Part shown: in pieces, positions 7,973 through 17,161 of the stretch
Numbering within the stretch: position 1 is the stretch's first letter
Layout of the letters: every line of letters begins with the position of its first letter
From: Amorphoplanes digitatis
Lineage (GTDB): Bacteria > Actinomycetota > Actinomycetes > Mycobacteriales > Micromonosporaceae
DNA: 64,000 bases
Assembly: GCF_014205335.1 (NCBI RefSeq)
Contig: NZ_JACHNH010000001.1
Location: 1,798,001 to 1,862,000 of the forward strand
Direction of reading: 5' to 3'
Notes under the pieces: generated by a model
What the model was told of the DNA's origin: nothing
Seen by the model: only the letters and a program-made list of their open reading frames with translations
Databases searched by the model: none
Made by a program: the position numbers and the translations under genes

Positions 7973-8662
7973 ATGTCGGTGGAATTCCTGTGGGGCGACC
8001 GCGCGGCGCCGACGCGCGGGCCGAAGCCGGCGCTGAGCCTCGCGGCCATCGCCGACGCGGCCATCGCCGTCGCCGACGCCGAGGGCCTGGCCGCGGTGTC
8101 GATGCAGCGGGTGGCCGGCGAGCTGGGCTTCACGAAGATGTCGCTCTACCGCTACCTGCCCGGCAAGGCCGAGCTGGTCGCGCTGATGGTGGAGCGGGCC
8201 ATCGGCGAGCCGCCCGAGCTGCGCGCGTCCGGCTGGCGCGAGGCGCTCGCCGAATGGTCCGAGCTGCTGTATGAGGCCTTCCTGCGGCACCCGTGGACGA
8301 TGGGGGCCACCGTCGGGAGCCGGCCGCTCGGCCCGCGCGAGCTCGGCTGGATGGAGTGCGCGCTGGCCCGGCTCGGCCGCGACTGCGGGCTCACCGGCGC
8401 CGAGCGCCTCGACGCCGTCGCGGTGCTGGCCGGCCACGCCCGGATGCTGGCCCAGCAGGCGGACGCGCGGATGAACGAGGCGGAGATGACCGCCGCGATG
8501 GGCGAGGTCATGCGGCAGCACGGCGACCGTTTCCCGTACCTCACCGCGGCGATGACGGAGACGGCCACCGGGGGCGGCCAGAACCTGGCCTTCGCCTTCG
8601 GCCTGGACCGCATCCTCGACGGCCTGGAGAGCCTGATCGACCGCCGGACCGGGCGGGTGTAA
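7973..8662 (+). CDS. TetR-family transcriptional regulator (TetR_C-type ligand domain)
   Basis: A 229-residue repressor. Residues about 20-70 form the TetR helix-turn-helix, with LSLAAIADAAIAVADAEG, then SMQRVAGELGFTKMSLYRYLPGKAELVALM, where the recognition helix ends in the typical LYRYLPGK. The C-terminal part (about 90-225) is a ligand-binding dimer domain of the tetracycline-repressor-like class. A GAGG site precedes the ATG. It is divergent from the FAD monooxygenase at 6702, which it probably represses. Its ligand is probably that enzyme's substrate. Confidence 0.9.
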   Translation: MSVEFLWGDRAAPTRGPKPALSLAAIADAAIAVADAEGLAAVSMQRVAGELGFTKMSLYRYLPGKAELVALMVERAIGEPPELRASGWREALAEWSELLYEAFLRHPWTMGATVGSRPLGPRELGWMECALARLGRDCGLTGAERLDAVAVLAGHARMLAQQADARMNEAEMTAAMGEVMRQHGDRFPYLTAAMTETATGGGQNLAFAFGLDRILDGLESLIDRRTGRV

Positions 8663-8709
8663 CCACGCCACAGCGGGGTATCGGCTTCTCCGACCATTCG
8701 GAGGTGCCC

Positions 8710-10380
8710 GTGGAGACGCTAGCTGCCGAGGGGCTACGGCTCGATCTCGACGTGTTCGACTACCTGATCCTGGCGATCTACTTCGTGACCGTGCTCGGCG
8801 TGGGCATCGCCGCCCGGCGGGCGATCAGCACCAGCGCGGACTTCTTCCTGTCGGGCCGGGCGATGCCCGCCTGGGTCACCGGTCTCGCCTTCATCTCGGC
8901 CAACCTCGGCGCGCTCGAGATCATCGGTATGGCGGCCAACGGCGCACAGTACGGCCTGATGACCCTGCACTACTACTGGATCGGCGCGGTGCCGGCCATG
9001 GTCTTCCTCGGCATCGTGATGATGCCCTTCTACTACGGCTCGAAGGTCCGCAGCGTCCCCGAGTTCCTGCGGCTGCGCTTCAACCGGCCGACCCACCTGT
9101 TCAACGCGCTCAGCTTCGCGGTCGCCCAGGTGCTGATCGCGGGCGTCAACCTGTACGCCCTCGCGCTCGTCCTGGACGCGCTGCTCGGCTGGCCGCTCTG
9201 GGTGTCGATCGTCGTGGGCGCCGCGATCGTGCTGACCTACATCACCATCGGCGGCCTCTCCTCGGCGATCTACAACGAGGTGCTCCAGTTCTTCGTGATC
9301 CTCGCGGGCCTGATCCCGATCACCATCGTCGGCCTGGTCAAGGTCGGCGGCGTCGACGGGCTGTTCGCCGCGGTCCGCGACAGCAAGCTGGGCGAGGCCG
9401 GCCTGCACACCTGGCAGGGCACGGCGACCTCGGACAACCCGCTGGGCGCGAGCTGGATCGGGATCGTGTTCGGCCTCGGCTTCGTGCTCTCCTTCGGCTA
9501 CTGGACGACGAACTTCGCGGAGGTGCAGCGGGCACTCTCGGCCAAGGACATGAGCGCGGCCCGGCGTACCCCGATCATCGGCGCGTACCCGAAGCTGATC
9601 ATCCCGGTCGTCACGGTCGTGCCGGGCCTGATCGCCCTCGTCACGATCCAGGGCCTCGGCGCCGACGAGGGCGACCTGATGTACAACAACGCGATCCCGC
9701 TGCTGATGCGCGACCTGCTGCCCAACGGCGTGCTCGGCGTCGCGGTGACCGGCCTGCTGGCGGCGTTCATGGCCGGCATGGCGGCGAACGTCAGCGGCTT
9801 CAACACGGTCTTCACCTACGACATCTGGCAGGCCTATCTGCGCCGGGACCGCCCGGACTCCTACTACCTGCGGGTGGGCCGGATCGCCACCGTCGGCGGC
9901 GTGATCATCGGCATCGGTACCGCGTTCATCGCGGCCGGCTTCAGCAACATCATGAACTACATCCAGGCGCTGTTCTCGGTCTTCAACGCCCCGCTGTTCG
10001 CCACCTTCATCGTGGGCATGTTCTGGAAGCGGATGACCGCCTGGGCCGGCTTCTGGTCGCTGCTGCTCGGCACGCTGTCGTCGCTCTCGCTCTACCTGCT
10101 CTACCTCGGCGACGTGGTCAGGTTCGACTCCGACCTGGAGGAGAGCTTCTGGGGCGCGGGGCTGGCCTTCATCGTCGCCCTCGCCGTCGCCGCCCTGGTA
10201 ACGCCGCTGACCCGGCCGAAGCCCGACGACGACCTGCGCGGGCTCGTCTACGGCCTCGCCGGCACCTCCACCTCGGGCGAGACGATCCTGGCCGCCGACA
10301 AGGTCTGGTGGCGCAACCCGGTCCTGCTCGGCGTCACCGCCGTAGCGCTCGCCCTACTTCTCTACATACCCGTCTGGTAA
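8710..10380 (+). CDS. Sodium:solute symporter family (SSS) transporter
   Basis: A 556-residue membrane protein with about 13-14 hydrophobic helices. Family features include FDYLILAIYFVTVLGVG at the start, the SADFFLSGR motif (about residues 40-48), GGLSSAIYNEVLQFF near 185-199, and helix-pair residues around FGLGFVLSFGYWTTNFAEVQRAL. It belongs to the SGLT/SSS family, which moves sugars, amino acids or vitamins with sodium. Sequence style is closest to the sugar-type branch, so a sugar is the best guess. The GTG at 8710 was chosen for the CGGAGG six bases upstream. A 102-residue membrane protein follows after nine bases and is likely co-expressed. Confidence 0.88.
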   Translation: METLAAEGLRLDLDVFDYLILAIYFVTVLGVGIAARRAISTSADFFLSGRAMPAWVTGLAFISANLGALEIIGMAANGAQYGLMTLHYYWIGAVPAMVFLGIVMMPFYYGSKVRSVPEFLRLRFNRPTHLFNALSFAVAQVLIAGVNLYALALVLDALLGWPLWVSIVVGAAIVLTYITIGGLSSAIYNEVLQFFVILAGLIPITIVGLVKVGGVDGLFAAVRDSKLGEAGLHTWQGTATSDNPLGASWIGIVFGLGFVLSFGYWTTNFAEVQRALSAKDMSAARRTPIIGAYPKLIIPVVTVVPGLIALVTIQGLGADEGDLMYNNAIPLLMRDLLPNGVLGVAVTGLLAAFMAGMAANVSGFNTVFTYDIWQAYLRRDRPDSYYLRVGRIATVGGVIIGIGTAFIAAGFSNIMNYIQALFSVFNAPLFATFIVGMFWKRMTAWAGFWSLLLGTLSSLSLYLLYLGDVVRFDSDLEESFWGAGLAFIVALAVAALVTPLTRPKPDDDLRGLVYGLAGTSTSGETILAADKVWWRNPVLLGVTAVALALLLYIPVW

Positions 10381-10389
10381 GGAGGCGTC

Positions 10390-10698
10390 ATGGACGAGGA
10401 GATGAACCGCCCGGACGACGAGAAGGTCTCGGCGGCGGCGCGGCTGTTCGACGTGCGCCGGGTGATCGGCGGCCTGTTCGTGGTATACGGGCTGATCGTC
10501 ACGCTGGTGGGTGTCTTCGACGGCAGCGCGGAGATCGCCAAGGCGCAGGGTGTCCGGATCAACCTCTGGATGGGTTTGGCGATGCTGGCCCTGGGTGCCT
10601 TTTTCCTGATCTGGCTCCGGCTGCGGCCCGCCGGTGTGCCCGAACAACACAGGAGTTCGGCGGCGGAGGCCGGCCCGGAGGCGTCCGCCGGGGACTGA
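10390..10698 (+). CDS. Small two-helix membrane protein next to the SSS transporter
   Basis: A 102-residue protein with two hydrophobic helices, about residues 27-46 (GGLFVVYGLIVTLVGVF) and 58-77 (NLWMGLAMLALGAFFLIWL), and a charged N terminus. AAGGAGG lies just before the ATG, and only nine bases separate it from the transporter stop, so co-transcription is very likely. Small partners of this kind occur with other SSS transporters. A helper or stabilising role is inferred from position only; no enzymatic motif is seen. Confidence 0.75.
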   Translation: MDEEMNRPDDEKVSAAARLFDVRRVIGGLFVVYGLIVTLVGVFDGSAEIAKAQGVRINLWMGLAMLALGAFFLIWLRLRPAGVPEQHRSSAAEAGPEASAGD

Positions 10699-10812
10699 AC
10701 GGCCGCGACGATCGGCCGTCTGATGGAGAGGGCGGTGCGGCTCGGGTGCAAGCTGGTTGCGCGGCACCCCGATACCTTCCGATTCCGATCTAGTGCTACC
10801 GATACTCAATGC

Positions 10813-11058
10813 ATGGAACCCGTCGCCCCTGTAAGCCTCGCCGGCGCCGCTCAGCGGCCCGCCGGCTGGCAGATGCAGCTTCGTGTTGACTTCGCGGTCA
10901 ACAGGGTCATGCAGACGCATCGCGGTCAGTCCGAGGATGTGGTCTCGCAGGCCATTCAGGATGAGCTTCGCAGTGTCGGCGTCGTGCCGAACTGGAGGCA
11001 GGTCGCCCAGTACGCCGCTGTGATCAGCCAACTGCCGGAGATGCCTCCCACCAAGTAG
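10813..11058 (+). CDS. Small conserved-looking hypothetical protein
   Basis: An 81-residue protein starting at the ATG at 10813. A longer in-frame start at 10723 would add a region of different composition that looks like a promoter. The sequence predicts three helices, with FAVNRVMQTHRGQSEDVV, then AIQDELRSVG and NWRQVAQYAAVISQ. Third-position GC is lower than in neighbours, and the upstream 114 bases are AT-richer, consistent with a promoter. No family is recognised. It ends before a hairpin shared with the convergent GSDH gene. Confidence 0.55.
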   Translation: MEPVAPVSLAGAAQRPAGWQMQLRVDFAVNRVMQTHRGQSEDVVSQAIQDELRSVGVVPNWRQVAQYAAVISQLPEMPPTK

Positions 11059-11080
11059 GTCTGACCCCCCGTTCGATCCC

Positions 11081-11097
11081 GCCGGCCCCGCGCCGGC
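11081..11097. terminator. GC hairpin between convergent genes
   Basis: GCCGGC-CCCGC-GCCGGC forms a six-base perfect stem with a five-base loop, 22 bases after the small plus-strand gene and 16 bases beyond the stop of the minus-strand GSDH gene. There is no U run, as is common for actinomycete terminators. It could serve both directions. Confidence 0.45.
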
Positions 11098-11113
11098 CTT
11101 CGCCGTTCTCGGG

Positions 11114-12250
11114 TCACCGGGCCGGGAAGCGCAGGATCCGGTCGTCGCCGTCCCGGCCGTCGCCGTTGCGGTCGGTGTTCGACGTGGTGAGCCAGAGCGC
11201 GCCGTCCGGCGCCACGGCCACCGTCCGGAGCCGCCCGTACCGCCCCGGGAACTCGGCCCTTGGCTCGCCGCCGCCGAGCGGCACGGTCCAGAGCCGCTGA
11301 CCACGCAGCGCGGCCACGTACAGGGTGTCGCCGGCGATCGCCGCGCCGGACGGCGAGGCAACGTCGGTGGTCCAGGTGACGATCGGGTCGGCGTACCGGG
11401 AGCCGCCGCCCTTGCCCTCCACCTCGGGCCAGCCGTAGTTCCGGCCGGGCTTGATCACGTTGACCTCGTCGAACCGGTTCTGGCCGAATTCGATGCCGTA
11501 CATCGTGCCGTCCGCCGCCCAGGCGAGGCCCTGCACGTTGCGGTGCCCGAGGCTCCAGACCGGCGAGCCCGGCGTCGGGTTGCCCGGCGCGGCCCGGCCC
11601 TCCGGGGTCAGCCGCAGGATCTTGCCGTTGCTGTCGCCGGGATCCTGGGAGGCCGAGCCCTCGCCCGCGTCGCCGGTGCCCGCGTAGAGCATTCCGTCCG
11701 GGCCGAAGGCGATCCGGCCGCCATTGTGGATGCCGGCCTTGTCGATGCCGTCGAAGAGCACCTCCGGTGCGCCGCCGCCGAGCTTGAAGCGCACGATCCG
11801 GTTGTCGTCCGCGGCCGTGTGGTAGGCGTACACCCAGCCGGTCTCGGCGTAGTCCCGGGCCACCGCGAGGCCGAGCAGGCCGCCCTCGCCGGCCGCGGCG
11901 ACACCCGGCACCTCGAAGACCTGCCTCGGCGCGCCGCCGCCCGGCGCCACCCGCAGCACCCGGCCCCGGTCCCGCTCGGCGACCAGCGCGCTGCCGTCGG
12001 GCAGGAACGCCAGCCCCCACGGCACGTCCAGGCCGGTAGCGACGGTCTCGGGCGCGCTCAGGTCCGGCACGCCCCCGCTCGCGGAGGGTGCCGCCGGTGC
12101 GGCGGAGGCGGGTGCGGACGTCGGCGTGGCCGAGGTGGGTCGTCCGGCGGGCGGCGCGTCGCCCGAACAGCCGGTCAGCAGCGCGACACTCGCCGTGACC
12201 ACCCCGATCGACCAACGTGCATTCGTCCGTATGGCGGTTGACATCCGCAT
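11114..12250 (-). CDS. Lipoprotein glucose/sorbosone dehydrogenase-like (PQQ-type beta-propeller)
   Basis: A 378-residue exported protein. The N terminus has a lipoprotein signal: basic residues, a hydrophobic stretch and lipobox ALLTGC with lipidated C28, then a Ser/Pro/Ala/Thr-rich linker to about residue 60. The rest is a GSDH six-bladed propeller with GLDVPWGLAFLPDG, GEGGLLGLAV and GHRNVQGLAWAADG, matching soluble aldose dehydrogenases (Asd/YliI type), which oxidise aldoses using PQQ. The start is ATG 12250 (a second ATG lies at 12244). Further upstream starts would put unrelated residues before the signal. It is divergent from the carboxypeptidase at 12377. No PQQ synthesis genes are in the window, so the cofactor is inferred. 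Confidence 0.87.
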   Translation of the reverse strand: MRMSTAIRTNARWSIGVVTASVALLTGCSGDAPPAGRPTSATPTSAPASAAPAAPSASGGVPDLSAPETVATGLDVPWGLAFLPDGSALVAERDRGRVLRVAPGGGAPRQVFEVPGVAAAGEGGLLGLAVARDYAETGWVYAYHTAADDNRIVRFKLGGGAPEVLFDGIDKAGIHNGGRIAFGPDGMLYAGTGDAGEGSASQDPGDSNGKILRLTPEGRAAPGNPTPGSPVWSLGHRNVQGLAWAADGTMYGIEFGQNRFDEVNVIKPGRNYGWPEVEGKGGGSRYADPIVTWTTDVASPSGAAIAGDTLYVAALRGQRLWTVPLGGGEPRAEFPGRYGRLRTVAVAPDGALWLTTSNTDRNGDGRDGDDRILRFPAR

Positions 12251-12376
12251 ACCGTGCCCTGCCGTCCTGAGAAAAACCTGAACGGTGACGAGATCTACTG
12301 ATTTGCATCCTTGACAGCCTCTCGCGCGGGCCGGGAGGGTCCACACACGACCTTCCCACCCATGGAGGCTCCAACC

Positions 12377-15300
12377 ATGACCCCAACTCGTTGGGTTACC
12401 GCTGGCGCGTTATCGCTCGTGACAGCGGCCGCAACGGTCCTGTCCGGCATCACGCCGGCGGCCGCCGCTGCACCGGAGGACAACCTCGCGGTGTACGTCG
12501 GCACCCTCGACGCACCACAGCTTGAACGCCTGCGCGCGGTCGGCATCGACCACGACGAGAGCGCGGTGACCGCCGCCGCCGAAGGCAAAGTCACCGTCGA
12601 GACCATCCTCGGCCGGCGCCAGGCCGAACGGCTCGTCGCCGCGGGCGTGCCGCTGACCCAGAAGCGGACCACGACGGCGATGCGCCGGCAGGCCGCCGCC
12701 GCGCCGACGGTCTTCCGGCAGTACAACGCGCCCGGCGGCCTCCGCGACGAGTACGCCGCGACGGCCGCCGCGAATCCGCGCCTGGCCAAGCTGGTCACCA
12801 TCGGCAAGACGGTGCGCGGCGTACCGATCCAGGCCGTGAAGGTGACGCGCGACGCGCGCGTGGTTCCCGACGGCCGCCGGCCCGCGGTGATCTACCTGGG
12901 CGGCCAGCACGCCCGGGAGTGGATCACGCCCGAGATGAACCGGCGCCTGCTGCACCACGTCATCGACAGCTACGGCACGGACCCGGAGCTGACCCGGCTG
13001 ATCAACACCACCGAGCTGTGGTTCGTGCCGGTGGTCAACCCGGACGGCTACGACTTCACCTTCACCGAGGGCAACCGGCTGTGGCGCAAGAACCTGCGCG
13101 ACAACAACGGTGACGGCGAGATCACCGCCGGCGACGGCGTCGACCTCAACCGCAACTTCGCGGAGAAGTGGGGTTACGACAACGAGGGTTCGTCGCCCGA
13201 CCCGGCCAGCGAGACCTACCGCGGCCCCTCGGCGAACTCCGAGCCCGAGACCAAGGCGCTCGACGGCCTGTTCAAGCGGGTCGGCTTCGAGTTCCTGATC
13301 AACTACCACTCGGCCGCCGAGCTGCTGCTCTACGGCATCGGCTGGCAGGTCAGCACGCCCAGCCCGGACGACCAGATCGCGATCGCCATGGTCGGCGACG
13401 ACGCGCACCCGGCGGTGCCCGGCTACGACCCGGACATCTCGGCTGAGCTGTACACCACAAACGGTGACACGGACTTCCACGCACAGGTGCGTACCGGAGC
13501 GATCGGCTTCACGCCCGAGATGAGCACCTGCGAGACCATCTCGAACCTGTACCCGGACGACCAGTGGAACGCGGCGGACTGCGAGAGCGGCTTCAACTTC
13601 CCGGACGACGAGAAGCTGATCCAGGAGGAGTTCCTCAAGAACGTGCCGTTCGCCCTCTCGGTCGCCAAGTCGGCGCAGAGCCCGGACAACCCGGTCTCGG
13701 TCGTCGGCCGCACCACGGCCGACCTGACCGTCGACGCGTTCGACACCTCGTACGGCTCGCGCCAGGAGGTCGCCGTGACCGCCCGGCGCAGCCTGCGCGA
13801 CGTCACCCTGCACTACAAGGTCAACGGCGGCCGCGAGCGGACCGACGGCACCCGGGAGTGGAACGACGGCGAGCGGTACGGCGACGGCGTCAACCAGTAC
13901 TTCGCCGAGCGCCGCGGCACGGTGGCCAAGGCCAAGCCGAAGGACAAGGTGGAGGTCTGGTTCACCGCCCGTAAGGGCCGGGACACCGTGCGGTCGGCCG
14001 CGTTCACCTACACGGTCGCCGACAAGATCGGCGGTGACGTGCTGGTGCTCGCCGCCGAGGACGTCACCGGCATCTCGCCGGCCAACACCGACGGCGCGAC
14101 CAGCGCCCGGTACGCCGACGAGCACGTCGCGGCCATCCGGGCCGCCGGGCGCACGGCCGACGTCTACGACATCGACACCAACGGCCGCAAGGCACCCCAC
14201 CCGCTGGGTGTGCTGTCGCACTACGACGCCGTGGTCTGGGAGACCGGCGACGACATCATCCCGCGCGCGCCCGGCCAGGTGGGCGGCACGGTCGCCCGCT
14301 CGGCCCTGGAGACCGAGCTTGCCGTCCGCGATTACCTGAACGAGGGCGGCAAGCTGCTGCTCGCCGGAAAGTACGCGGGCTTCGCGCAGGGCGCCAACGG
14401 GGCGTACGTGTACCAGCCGCAGGGTCCCGGGGAGTGCACCAGCGCGACCGACCCCACCTGTCTGCCGATCCTGAACGACTTCGAGCAGTACTGGCTGGGC
14501 GCGTACTCCTACGTCGACGACGGCGGCACCAGCGCCGACGGGACGCCGAACCCGCTGACCGGCACCGCCGGGGCCTTCACCGGCTTCTCGGCCACGCCGA
14601 CCAGCGACCACACCGCCGCATTCCTGGCCACCTCGAGCTTCCTGCCGAGCTCGCAGTTCCCGCAGTTCCGCAGCTCGGCACCGCTCGACTGGCAGACGGC
14701 CGGCGCCGCTCCGTACGAGCCGTTCGACGGTGACTGGTACGTGTGGAGCGGTCAGGCGGACGTCTCCTACAAGCGGCTCACCAAGACCGTCGACCTCACG
14801 TCGGCGAGCGCCGCGCACCTGAAGTTCCAGACGTCGTTCGACACCGAGGCGAGCTGGGACTTCATGTTCGTGGAGGCGCACGTCGTCGGCACCGACGAGT
14901 GGACGACGCTGCCGGACGCGGGCGGGCTGACCACCACCGATACCGGCGACAGCTGCCAGTCCGGCATCACCACCATCCACCCGTTCCTGGCCCACTACCA
15001 GGGCGCCGACTGCACCCCGACCGGCACCACCGGCACCTGGAACGCGGCGACCGGCAACAGCGCTGGCTGGAAGCCGTTCGACGCCGACCTGTCCGCGTAC
15101 GCGGGCAAGCAGGTGGAGGTCTCGATCTCCTACATGTCCGACTGGGCCACCCAGGGCCTGGGCGTGTTCCTGGACTCGGTCCAGATCGAGACCGACGGCG
15201 TCGTGTCGCAGCAGACCTCGTTCGAGGCCGACCTCGGCGGCTGGGCCGTCGCCGGGCCGCCCGCGGGCTCCGGCATCAACAGCTCCGACTGGGCGCGCAG

Positions 15301-15433
15301 CCAGCTCGCCTTCGACTCGGGCGCGGCCGTGACCACCCGGGACAGCGTCTACCTGGGCTTCGGCCTGGAGGGGCTGCCCGAGGCGGACCGGGCCGACCTG
15401 ATGCGCAGGGTGCTGCGACACCTGAAGGTGTAA
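12377..15433 (+). CDS. Secreted M14 zinc carboxypeptidase with C-terminal InhA-like domains
   Basis: A 1018-residue exported metallopeptidase. Residues 1-30 are a signal peptide with Ala-rich cleavage region. The M14 domain covers roughly 115-435: zinc ligands H178 and E181 in GGQHAREW, third ligand H311 in NYHSAAE, and catalytic E381 in GFTPEMS. Beyond about 450 come a beta-sandwich segment, a region with a DUTSS/GATase-like fold style (ETGDDIIPR) and, from about 790, repeats resembling the beta-sandwich of immune-inhibitor-A peptidases (DWATQGLGVFLDSVQ). It probably trims C-terminal residues from peptides outside the cell. GGAGG eight bases before ATG 12377 decides the start. Confidence 0.9.
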   Translation: MTPTRWVTAGALSLVTAAATVLSGITPAAAAAPEDNLAVYVGTLDAPQLERLRAVGIDHDESAVTAAAEGKVTVETILGRRQAERLVAAGVPLTQKRTTTAMRRQAAAAPTVFRQYNAPGGLRDEYAATAAANPRLAKLVTIGKTVRGVPIQAVKVTRDARVVPDGRRPAVIYLGGQHAREWITPEMNRRLLHHVIDSYGTDPELTRLINTTELWFVPVVNPDGYDFTFTEGNRLWRKNLRDNNGDGEITAGDGVDLNRNFAEKWGYDNEGSSPDPASETYRGPSANSEPETKALDGLFKRVGFEFLINYHSAAELLLYGIGWQVSTPSPDDQIAIAMVGDDAHPAVPGYDPDISAELYTTNGDTDFHAQVRTGAIGFTPEMSTCETISNLYPDDQWNAADCESGFNFPDDEKLIQEEFLKNVPFALSVAKSAQSPDNPVSVVGRTTADLTVDAFDTSYGSRQEVAVTARRSLRDVTLHYKVNGGRERTDGTREWNDGERYGDGVNQYFAERRGTVAKAKPKDKVEVWFTARKGRDTVRSAAFTYTVADKIGGDVLVLAAEDVTGISPANTDGATSARYADEHVAAIRAAGRTADVYDIDTNGRKAPHPLGVLSHYDAVVWETGDDIIPRAPGQVGGTVARSALETELAVRDYLNEGGKLLLAGKYAGFAQGANGAYVYQPQGPGECTSATDPTCLPILNDFEQYWLGAYSYVDDGGTSADGTPNPLTGTAGAFTGFSATPTSDHTAAFLATSSFLPSSQFPQFRSSAPLDWQTAGAAPYEPFDGDWYVWSGQADVSYKRLTKTVDLTSASAAHLKFQTSFDTEASWDFMFVEAHVVGTDEWTTLPDAGGLTTTDTGDSCQSGITTIHPFLAHYQGADCTPTGTTGTWNAATGNSAGWKPFDADLSAYAGKQVEVSISYMSDWATQGLGVFLDSVQIETDGVVSQQTSFEADLGGWAVAGPPAGSGINSSDWARSQLAFDSGAAVTTRDSVYLGFGLEGLPEADRADLMRRVLRHLKV

Positions 15434-15494
15434 TCACTTTCGGACGTAAATCGCCCGATATTGCAGACCGCGCCGCGCGCTTGCCCTAAACAGG

Positions 15495-15511
15495 AGGCGC
15501 GCGGCGCGCCT
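15495..15511. repeat. Perfect inverted repeat between two secreted-peptidase genes
   Basis: AGGCGCGC-G-GCGCGCCT gives eight-base arms around one base, in the 101-base gap after the carboxypeptidase and 24 bases before the S33 peptidase start. The arms are close together for an RNA hairpin loop, so it may be an operator rather than a terminator. Both are possible. Confidence 0.4.
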
Positions 15512-15534
15512 GCCGTGCAGGGCGGAGACCACCG

Positions 15535-17082
15535 GTGCGAGCGATCACACGGCCGATCCTGGCCTCGTTCCTGACTGTCCTGACGGCCTCGGCCCTGACC
15601 GCCGCCCCCGCACCCGCCCGCGCGGTGCGGGGCGCGGCGCCGGACTGGTCGGCCTGCGCCGACGACCCGACCGCGCAGTGCGCCTGGCTCGAGGTGCCGG
15701 TCGACTGGGCGGACACCGACGGGCCGACGATCCAGGTCGCCGTCGCCCGCCGGCCGGCCGCCGACCCGGCGGCCCGGATCGGCACCCTGGTGGTCAACCC
15801 CGGCGGCCCCGGCGGCTCGGGCGTCGACTTCGCGCTCGGCGGCATCTCCTTCTTCAGCCCGGAGCTGCTGCGCCGGTTCGACATCGTCGGCTTCGACCCG
15901 CGCGGCGTCTCCCGCAGCAACCCGATCGTCTGCTCCACCGAGCTGCTGGCCACGGCCCCGCCGATCACCGTCGACGACGCGCGGGAGTACGAGCGGGCCG
16001 TCGCGTACAACCGCCGGCTCGCCGACGACTGCGCCGAGCGCACCGGCCCGCTGTACGGCCACGTCGACACGCTCAGCGTCGTGCGGGACCTGGAGGCGCT
16101 GCGGGCCGCGCTCGGCGAGGAGAAGATCAGCTTCTACGGCACGTCGTACGGCACCTTGCTGGGCGAGCAGTACGCCGGCCGGTATCCGCACCGGATCCGC
16201 GCCCTGGTCCTGGACGGCGTCGTCGACCACAGCCTCGGCGTCGACGGCTTCCTCGGCGGCGGTGCCGCCGCCGCGGAGGACTCGTTCGACCAGTTCGTGC
16301 GGTGGTGCGACCGCAGCATCGAGTGCGCGGCACACGGACGCGACGTACGCGGGCTCTGGAACGGCCTGCTGGCCGCCGCCCGGGAGGGCGTCCTCTGGGA
16401 CCCGTACGTGCGCACGGACCGGCTGACCGTCTACGAGCTGGTCAAGGTCGCCGTCGACTCCCTGTACGAACCGCAGTGGCACGCGCTCGGCCGCTATCTG
16501 CGGGACGCGGAGGCGGGCGCGGACCCGGGCATGGGAATGGGCCTGGGCATGGGCGGCGTGTTCGGCCGGCTGGCCCCGGGCGGCGTCGACGTCAGCGAGC
16601 ACAACTACCCGGCCGTGTTCTGCAACGACTGGGCGGTGCCCGTCACCGGGTACCGGAAGCTGCGGAAACACCTGAAGCGGGCCGCCGCCCGGGCGCCCGG
16701 GATGCTGTTCTCCCCGTCCACGCTCTCCTCGGTCAACAGCTGCCTGGGCTGGAACCGGGGCACCGCCAACCCGCAGGCCCCGCTGCCGCCGGCGCGGACC
16801 GGCCCGGTGCTGCTGGTCAGCGCCCGGCACGACCCGGCGACCCCGTACGCCTGGGCCCGCAACGTCGCCCGCCAGCTCGGCCCGCAGGCGTCGCGGCTGA
16901 CCTACGAGGGCTGGGGCCACGTCGTGTACGGCCGCAGCGACTGCGTGAACGCGGCCGTGGACCGCTACCTGATCGAGCTGCGGCCGGCCGGCCGCGGGGC
17001 GAGCTGCCCCGGTGTCGAGCCGAAGCCGGCCGGGATCGGCGCCATCGCGCTGATAGAGCCGCTCCTCTTCCGCCTACGGTGA
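15535..17082 (+). CDS. Secreted S33 alpha/beta hydrolase, tripeptidyl-aminopeptidase type
   Basis: A 515-residue exported peptidase. It begins with a signal peptide ending near residue 30 (APARA) and has the alpha/beta-hydrolase core with NPGGPGGSG forming the oxyanion region (about 89-97). The nucleophile is S204 in GTSYGTL and the histidine H462 in GWGHVVYG, with the acid likely in SARHDPATPY. A C-terminal TAP-like lid domain carries Cys pairs. This is the Streptomyces tripeptidyl aminopeptidase/SlpD-like group, which removes N-terminal tripeptides from extracellular proteins. The start is GTG. Next to an M14 carboxypeptidase and a gamma-glutamyltransferase in the same direction, it forms a small set of exported peptide-processing enzymes. 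Confidence 0.9.
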   Translation: MRAITRPILASFLTVLTASALTAAPAPARAVRGAAPDWSACADDPTAQCAWLEVPVDWADTDGPTIQVAVARRPAADPAARIGTLVVNPGGPGGSGVDFALGGISFFSPELLRRFDIVGFDPRGVSRSNPIVCSTELLATAPPITVDDAREYERAVAYNRRLADDCAERTGPLYGHVDTLSVVRDLEALRAALGEEKISFYGTSYGTLLGEQYAGRYPHRIRALVLDGVVDHSLGVDGFLGGGAAAAEDSFDQFVRWCDRSIECAAHGRDVRGLWNGLLAAAREGVLWDPYVRTDRLTVYELVKVAVDSLYEPQWHALGRYLRDAEAGADPGMGMGLGMGGVFGRLAPGGVDVSEHNYPAVFCNDWAVPVTGYRKLRKHLKRAAARAPGMLFSPSTLSSVNSCLGWNRGTANPQAPLPPARTGPVLLVSARHDPATPYAWARNVARQLGPQASRLTYEGWGHVVYGRSDCVNAAVDRYLIELRPAGRGASCPGVEPKPAGIGAIALIEPLLFRLR

Positions 17083-17161
17083 AGAGCGTGTCCCGGGTTG
17101 TGCACCGCACCGCATGCCGGTAGGCAGGAGGTCTGTCCACTGTCTATCACTCGGAGGCATG

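Noticed and set aside
12410-15421. A 1003-codon open frame antisense to the M14 carboxypeptidase
   Set aside because: Valine/glycine/arginine-rich shadow of a well-supported gene with catalytic residues on the other strand.
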